64,000 nucleotides of DNA, from assembly GCA_019677205.1 (NCBI GenBank), contig JAAMXY010001516.1:287210-351209 (forward strand), read 5' to 3'. This stretch comes from Pinguiococcus pyrenoidosus (lineage: Eukaryota > Sar > Pinguiophyceae > Pinguiochrysidales > Pinguiochrysidaceae). The notes beneath the pieces were generated by a model. That model saw only the letters and a program-made list of their open reading frames with translations. It was not told the origin of the DNA and did no database searches. Made by a program: the position numbers and the translations under genes. Position 1 is the first letter of the stretch. Every line of letters begins with the position of its first letter. This document shows, piece by piece, positions 57,660-64,000 of this stretch.

Positions 57660-60600
57660 ATGACCACCAAGAAGATTCGCGAGCTCAAGGTCGAAGATGC
57701 GCTCCTGTATCTGGACATGGTGCGTGAGCCGCCCCCGAGGCTGCTTGCGGCGACGACAGCAGCCCGGAAGCGATCCGAGCGATCCGGCGCCTTTGAACTG
57801 CAAGCGCAAGATTCTGACCGCGCGCTCGCCCGTAGGTGAAGACGGAATTCGGCTCCAAGCCGCAAGTCTACAATGAGTTCCTGGAGATCATGAAGAGCTT
57901 CAAAAGTCAAGAGTAAGTCAAAGCGATGGGCATACCGTCGCCTGGACCGCGAGGGGGGAGCCCTCTCGGGCGAGGCCTGCAGCCGCCGCATCTGTCCGCC
58001 TGCGGACTGCGCCAGCACGCACGCCGTGGGACTGACGCACGCTTCCGCGACCCCGACCCTAGGATTGACACCCCGGGCGTGATACGATGCGTGAGCAACC
58101 TCTTCCGAGGGAACGCCAAGCTCATCCTGGGCTTCAACACCTTCCTTCCGGACGGATACAAAATCGAAATACCGTTTGGCCAGGTGCGTTGCAGTACGAT
58201 CGCCTGCCTCCTTCCTCCGCTGCAGCTGAAGTCGAGTATGCGTTGGGGAACCGTAGGTGTCAACGGAAGGCGGCGATGAGAGGAGGGCGCAATGGGTGAC
58301 CATGCGGCATCCCGGCGGCGGCAGGACCGTGGTGGTCAGCCCCGAGAACTACAACGAAAGCACTCCGCAGGAAAAGGAGCTCGCCCAGCTGTCGACGACC
58401 ATTCCCAAGCCGGATGCTGCAGCCAGCAAGGCGGACGCGCGTGCGCTCAAGTCGGGGCCCGCTGGGCCCAACGAGGCACTGGAACGGCCCTCGAAGAGCA
58501 CGTCGGCCAAAGACAAGCCCGGGGTGTCCCGCACCACCCTCGTCAAGACGGAGCCCGGTCTGCGCCAGGAAGCCATGGGCAAGCCCGGCAAGCCCGGCCC
58601 CAGTGGACCCATGAGCAAGAAGGACTCGTCCGTCCGCGCGAGGCACCCCGTGGAGTTCGACCATGCGATTTACTACGTGACCACCGTGAAGCGAAGGTTC
58701 AGCGATCAGCCGGAAACGTACAAGTCGTTCCTCGAGATCCTTCACACCTATCAGAAGGAGCAGCGCAGCATCAAAGAAGTGCTGGATCGGGTGTCGGAGC
58801 TGTTCTCCGAGCACCCCGACCTTCTGAAGGAGTTCACGTACTTCCTTCCCGATGCGGTTCAAGAGCAAGCGAAGGAGAGGCTCCAGAGGGCGGCTCGCGA
58901 GGCCGAGCTGCGGCAGGCACGCCAGGGTGGCAAGCACCGTCGGCGCCCCGCTGGTCCCGCACGGAGAGGGGCGGGTGGTGGAAGCCATGGCGATCGCCCC
59001 CATCGGGACAGGCTCGGTCTTGGAACGCACGAGGCGCCGGCGGACGCGGCCCATCTCGACGGCAAGTTTGCTGATGCGGGATTCGCCACCGACGCCGCAG
59101 GCGATGATCCCTTTGATGCGTCCCAGCGAAAGATGCATGTCGCTCGGGTCCGACGCCAAAGGTCCGAGGCAGTGCGGAAGCAAGCTTCCGTCGTGTTCAG
59201 CAAGGAGAGCAGCCTTCTGGCGCGCATCAAGAAGGTCCTCATGGCGAGCAACCGGGGACCAGCCCTCTGGCATGACTTCTTGAAGTGCCTGAATCTCTTC
59301 AGCAGGCAGGTTTTTGATCGGCAGGACATGCTCCGCCTGAGCGACGACATCCTCGGTGGAGAGCCCGAGATGCTCAACGAGTTCCGCGCGCTGCTGGGAC
59401 CAGTAACGGCCGCCAAGTCGGAAGCGGAGCTGAACCCCTACGCTTCCCTTCCCCTCGGGGAAATCAACTTCTCAAACTGTGCCGTCGCGACGCCGAGCTA
59501 CCGGGCCCTGCCCGAGAATTATCCGCGGCAGCTCTCCTCGGCCAGAATGAAGCTTGAGGACTCGGTCCTCAACGACGAATGGGTGAGCCTGCCCGTCGGC
59601 TCGGAAGAGAACTACAGCTTCAAGCACATGCGGAAGAATCAGTACGAGGAAGCTCTGTTCAAGTGCGAGGACGACCTCTTCGAGGTCGATATGATCCTCG
59701 GAGCGACGAAGAACACCATCTCCGTTCTGGAGCAGCTGGTGCTTTCGCTGCGCGAGGCCGAGGAGAAAGCCGCGCAGGCCGCCAAGAAGATGTTCTTGGG
59801 CTCACCGGCGGACGCTGAGGGCGAGGCAGCTGCGGATGAACGGGTGATGAAGGCAGTCCTCGCCGCGAGACGAAGCTGGAGGCCGGATGGCGAGATGCTG
59901 CGCAGTTTCCACATCGCGGCAGTCAGCCGCGTCTATGGCGACCAGGCTTCAGAAGTGTTGAATGCTCTGAAACTGCGACCGAGCTCCGCCCTGCCGGTGA
60001 TCCTCTCGCGGCTTCGCCAGAAGAACGCCGAATGGCTGGCTTCGCAGAACACTGCCAAGAGCACGTGGAAGGAGATGATGGAGCAGAACTTCGCAAAGTC
60101 CTTGGACCACCGCAGCTTCTACTTCCGCCAGACGGAGAAACGGGTGCTGAGCGTGCGCCACATTGTCGGCGAAGTCAAGGAGAGAAAGGAGGCGATCGAG
60201 GTAGCGCTGGCCACCCTCGCAAGCAAGGAGGACGAGCCCGGTCAGGGGAACCCCGAGGAGGGTCTCGAAGTCGTGCTGGTTTCGGAAGAGACGCCGGCGG
60301 ATCAAGACAACGGGGACCAAAAGCAAGGTGGAGAGGCAAAAGAAGCAGACGCCGATGCTGCCCTTTCAAAGGAGGACACGGCCATGCGAGCGATGAGGGC
60401 TGCAGCGCCGCTCCTGTTCAGCACGACCAGCATGGAGGGTCCCAAGTACCGCGACCTGTGCTTGTGCGACAGAGAGAGTGGCCCGGCGCATTTCTCTCCG
60501 CACCAGGTGTTTCGGCACGAAGAGACGGCAGTGCAGAAGGACGCATTCCTGATCCTGCAGCACGCAGTTGACTGCAGCTCGCATTCCGTTGGGGACCGGG

Positions 60601-62750
60601 CGAAGATGCACTACATCTGGAGGCACGCCCTGAGCCTCTTCTACCACATGCCAATGGACTTGGTCTACCATGGCCGCGCCATCTCCAAGGGCCTGCTCGA
60701 TGGCAATCGCAACAGCTCGCCTCCGAAGCGCTACCACCTCGACGAGTCGCTGAATATGCTCGTGTTCGTGAACACGAGCAAGCTGGAGTACAGCGTGGAG
60801 TACGGTAGCTACATCCATCCAACGGGGTCCGATGTACTCACGTCCTACGGAGCGGCTCGAGTTCTCGGAACGCGTGCTTCGAAGGATGTCGGCCAAACCT
60901 TCTTCTACGAGGTGGAGCTTTCCTACGGAAAGGCGACGCTCGCGCCGTCTGCGGTGCTGCGCTCCCTGACCCCGGACCCGCTGCACTTTGCAGCGGAAGC
61001 TGCAGACGACGCGTACGATGATGCCATGAGCGCAGCAGAGGCGATGGTCGGCGCCGGCGGAAAGACGGACAGTAGCTCTGACGAAGAAGGCAAGAAGGCG
61101 GACCTCTCGAGCATCACCGGGTTGGAGTCGGAGATCTTCTTGGGCACCCAATCGGCGCTGGCCTTCTTCAGCCTCTTTGCGCTCCTCTGCGATCGACTCA
61201 GCACGGCACGGCGGCTCGCGAAGGTGCAAGAGGAGGAAGCTCCGCAGGCGCCGGTAGCGCATCCCCTGAAGATCAAGGCGCTGGATCTGCAGGCCGACTT
61301 CACCATCAGCAACACCGAGGACACTGCGGGGGAGACTCCCCGTGCGGCCCGCGCGGGGCGCTCGACGGGAATTGTGGCAACCCTGTCGACCGAGAATCTA
61401 AGCCTTCAGGTTCCGGATGGGCCGGGCACCGCTGCGGCTGCTACGCCCAGAGAAGCGCAGACCCCGCAGCGAGAGCCGAAGGATTCGTGGGAAGCCAGCT
61501 TCAGCCCGGTGGAGCTGGAGACACCAAGGGGATCCATGCTCGGTTCTTCGTACGGCTACCGCGCCAGTAGAAGCTCCTGTCCATGGAACAAGTATCACGC
61601 CTACTGGCTTGAGCTTGTGAAGATGCTCGACAACGAACTCGATCCGACTGAGTATGAGGACAACGTCCGGAAGCTGCTGGGGAATCGATCGTATCCGTTG
61701 TACACCATGGACAAGCTCTGCAACGTGATCGTCAAGCAGCTTCACACTTTGGCAACCGATGAGGCCTCGAGTGCGCTTTGTGACCTGTACGTGACGGAGA
61801 CGCTTCGCGCGAGGGTCTCGGGGAAGCTTGATGTTGATGCGTACAAGCGAAGGGCCGGCGCAGTGCTCGCCTCCTTGAAGACACGCCCGGAGGACCTGTA
61901 CTGCTTCAAGTATTCTCCGGGACTGTGCTTCCGCAAGGAGCTCTGGAGGAGCGAGGATGATGCCAGCTGCTTCACCTTCATCCCCGAGCATCGACGCCGC
62001 CCCGATGAGATCGACGCTGGGCTGCCAGCGATGGACAAGCTCCGAGATCCTTTGACCGGCGCTTCTGAAGGCTCCAGCACCGCGCTGTTGCTGGTCGAGT
62101 TCCTGGGTGTGATCGCTCATGCCCGGTCCAACCCCCCAAGCGAGTCCGCGGACAACATGACGACCCTGGCGCTTGCAGCAGGCGCTGAAGATGATGATGA
62201 CGAGGATGATCAGCAGATCAGCTCCGGAGCAGAGGACAACATGACCGTTGCGAGTGAGGCTGCTTCCGCCGATGAGCGGCCTCGCACTCGACGAGCAGTC
62301 TCTCCGTCACCGAGCAACACTCCCACGGCAAGTGATGCAGATCACGCATTCATGACCGAAGAGGATGAGGACCTCGATGAGGCAATGGACGCCGAGGTCG
62401 ACACGGGAAAGGAGGATGTGGAAGGGGAGGACGAGGTAGACGTGGACGACGAGGACGACGAGGAGGAAGAAGTAGACGCCGCTGTAGGGGGCCGACCAAG
62501 GGGAAACGGCGACTTCGTCGAAGATGTGCGGGATGCGGCCGCTCCTGCATCGGCCGATGACGCCAACGGCGATCATGATCTGCAGAAAACAGTGACCCTC
62601 GAGCAAGTAGTGCAGGACGAAGACGATTCTGCCCTGGCGAGTAGCTCGACGGCAAAAGGCGCCGCAGAGTCGGGGGGGGGACGTACGTCCGTGGGGACCA
62701 AAAGGCCAGCGCGAGGGAGAGGTGGATGGCGGAAACGGAGGAGGTACTAA
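57660..62750 (+). CDS. SIN3: SIN3 transcriptional corepressor, four exons
   Basis: Exons 57660-57719, 57836-57912, 58063-58183 and 58257-62750 give 1583 aa. Introns are 116, 150 and 73 bp. Three tiny exons encode the PAH1 domain ([55 protein letters not shown]). One 4.5-kb exon carries PAH2 (about 216-284: [31 protein letters not shown]), PAH3 (about 403-468: [16 protein letters not shown]), the histone-deacetylase interaction domain (about 481-591: [47 protein letters not shown]) and the Sin3a C-terminal region. The tail (about 1395-1500) is strongly acidic ([17 protein letters not shown]) and ends in a basic [13 protein letters not shown]3 scaffolds Rpd3/HDAC complexes that silence genes. 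Confidence 0.96.
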
Positions 62751-62992
62751 GCTGGGTAGTGGTGGCTAGTCTGCAGAGGAAGTAGAGAGGAGGAAGTAGC
62801 TCTGGCGATTAGGAAACCAGGGGCGATCTGCAGAGAAGTACGGATAGGACACCACGTGCGGAGCCGTTGGCTTGGTCGTCGAGTGTGCACTGTGAGAATG
62901 CTCGGGTGTGGTGGGGATGGTGGGGATACTAAAAGCAGGGCAGGCCAACTCCAGCGACATCGCTCAGAATTGCACTTTTCGTCCGTTTCTGC

Positions 62993-63784
62993 TCATTCCG
63001 CGCCCAAGCCAATGCTCCCATCATTGTCGTTGCGAAGGCCCAGCGCACCCTCGATCAACGAAGTATCGTCCTCGCCGAGCATGTCGTCCGGCTCAAGCAC
63101 GTCAAGAATGGATGGCTGGGACCGCTCCAGCGCCTCGGCGTGAGCGCGTTCCTCCGCATCCCAGTCGTCTTCCGTTTGCCACCGTCCTGCGCAAAAACGC
63201 AACCGATCAGCTTATTCCGGAACAGTCCTTCGTGCCTGCGTGAAGAGATTCGGCTCTGCAGAGCCGCTCACCTATCTGCTCTATGAAGGAATCGATAGGG
63301 ATCGAGGCGCCATGAGGAGCACCCCATCGCACATGCCAGGGGATCTGCAAATAGTTCGGTGGGCGATGCAAAATGTAGTTCGGAAGCGAATCCATCGGAT
63401 CGTTCTCTGCGTCGACAGCGACAAAATGAAGCTAAAGTGAGCCGCATCTTCCATCGAAGCAGCTCAGCCAGCGCCGCAACCGGCAACGAAGCGTCCAAGT
63501 CGCAACAAGCTTCTAGCATCAGTCTTGCCTGGAGTGGTGCCCGGCCGCAAAGTCCCGGGATAGTCCATGTCCGGCTTATACGTGTCCGGCATATAATTCG
63601 GCTCATCCTCCGGCTGCGCCCAAGGCGTGCCGCGAAGGATCAGGTGCTGTGCCACGCTCTTACTCCGCGGTCCCCGGACCAGGCTCCCAAGCCGGCTCCA
63701 TCGCGCCACCTCTTGCGGCCTTTGCACCAGAACTCCTACGACCAAAACGCCCAAGGAAAGGCTTCGATGTCTATGCAGACGCAT
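62993..63784 (-). CDS. unrecognised small protein with signal-peptide-like start and a GC-AG intron, three exons
   Basis: Proposed exons 63784-63529, 63406-63272 and 63186-62993 give 194 aa. The first intron (122 bp) starts GCAAGA, a GC-AG intron; it is chosen because it alone joins PGTLRPGTTP to ENDPMDSLPNYI in phase. The second (85 bp) is GTGAGC...GCGCAG. The N terminus (SLSLGVLVVGVL after Arg/His-rich residues) may be a signal peptide or membrane anchor. The middle is Pro/Tyr/Asp-rich (EPNYMPDTYKPDMDYP, LQIPWHVRWGAPHG) and the C-terminal third acidic (ERSQPSILDVLEPDD). No family recognised; the PDMDYPGTLRPGTT stretch vaguely recalls accessory subunits of mitochondrial complex I, but I do not claim that. 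Confidence 0.55.
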
Positions 63785-64000
63785 ACTCTCCGGCGCTTCG
63801 GGATCTGTCGCCGAAGTGCCGCACTTGAACGCCTCTTGAGGTTCACGAGTCTGCGAACGCGCCAGCGTTGGCGTCGATGGATGTCGGTATCCGCCATGTC
63901 CGCTATTCCCCGGCAGTGAAAACAAGAGTCCTACGTACTGTTGCCGCTAGATGTAGAAGCGTTACTGCTGATACAGCTGAAGGCATCTCCGACCACTTTG

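Noticed and set aside
1-64000. dinoflagellate nuclear genome
   Set aside because: No spliced-leader relic was noticed, introns are canonical GT-AG, and genes alternate strands instead of forming long one-way arrays. This is not decisive.

Overview
The window is nuclear DNA of a microbial eukaryote, most likely a photosynthetic alga with a complex (secondary, red-lineage) plastid. Most multi-exon genes carry short spliceosomal introns (mostly 50-120 bp, GT-AG). The proteins are typical of eukaryotic nuclei and cytoplasm: Tousled-like kinase, SIN3, exosome CSL4, BCD1, CWF19-like, a U-box cyclophilin and dynein light chain LC8, the last fitting a cell with cilia or cytoplasmic dynein. Several proteins begin with a hydrophobic signal peptide followed by an Arg-rich, transit-like stretch, in two cases with a Phe near the cleavage point: translation factor IF-1 and a PPR protein, plus a KEA K+/H+ antiporter and a DUF501-like protein without the Phe. 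Such bipartite leaders are known from plastids bounded by extra membranes. I cannot fix the lineage (cryptophyte, haptophyte, stramenopile or other) from the sequence alone. The DNA is GC-rich with AT-rich islands and many tandem repeats; a run of G next to ten N at 3998-4025 marks an assembly gap.

Layout, left to right (strand in brackets): Tousled-like kinase (-, cut by the left edge), WDR54-like (+), NCS2/AzgA-type nucleobase transporter (-), plastid PPR protein (-), ankyrin-repeat-PDZ protein (+), SFT2-like (-), plastid KEA antiporter (+), TPR-CHAT caspase-like protein (+), small TPR co-chaperone (-), CCCH/methyltransferase-like protein (+), GPC1-like acyltransferase (-), a nine-exon multipass membrane protein (+), exosome CSL4 (-), DUF501-like (+), LC8 (-), CWF19-like with RRM (+), FAD amine oxidase (-), EngB-like GTPase (+), PHYHD1-like dioxygenase (-), PPIL2/CYP60 (+), plastid IF-1 (-), a four-helix membrane protein (+), a charged nuclear-looking protein (+), BCD1/ZNHIT6 (+), F-box protein (-), SLC25A39/40-like carrier (+), PDCD5 (-), SIN3 (+), and an unrecognised small protein (-). 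Orientation flips at 24 of 28 neighbouring pairs.

There is no operon logic. Functions group loosely into RNA metabolism (CSL4, CWF19-like, PPIL2, BCD1, PPR), chromatin (TLK, SIN3), plastid physiology and translation (KEA, IF-1, PPR, DUF501-like), and membrane traffic or lipids (SFT2, GPC1). The most unusual items are the TPR-CHAT protein with a Tudor-like insertion inside its protease-like domain, an EngB GTPase with a large acidic insertion just before its G4 motif, an RRM grafted into a CWF19-like protein, an antisense overlap of the coding ends of BCD1 and the F-box gene, and the strict alternation of gene orientation.

Exon models were built by eye from reading frames, GT/AG sites and family conservation; totals were checked to be multiples of three. 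Start codons and a few splice sites, flagged below, remain uncertain.
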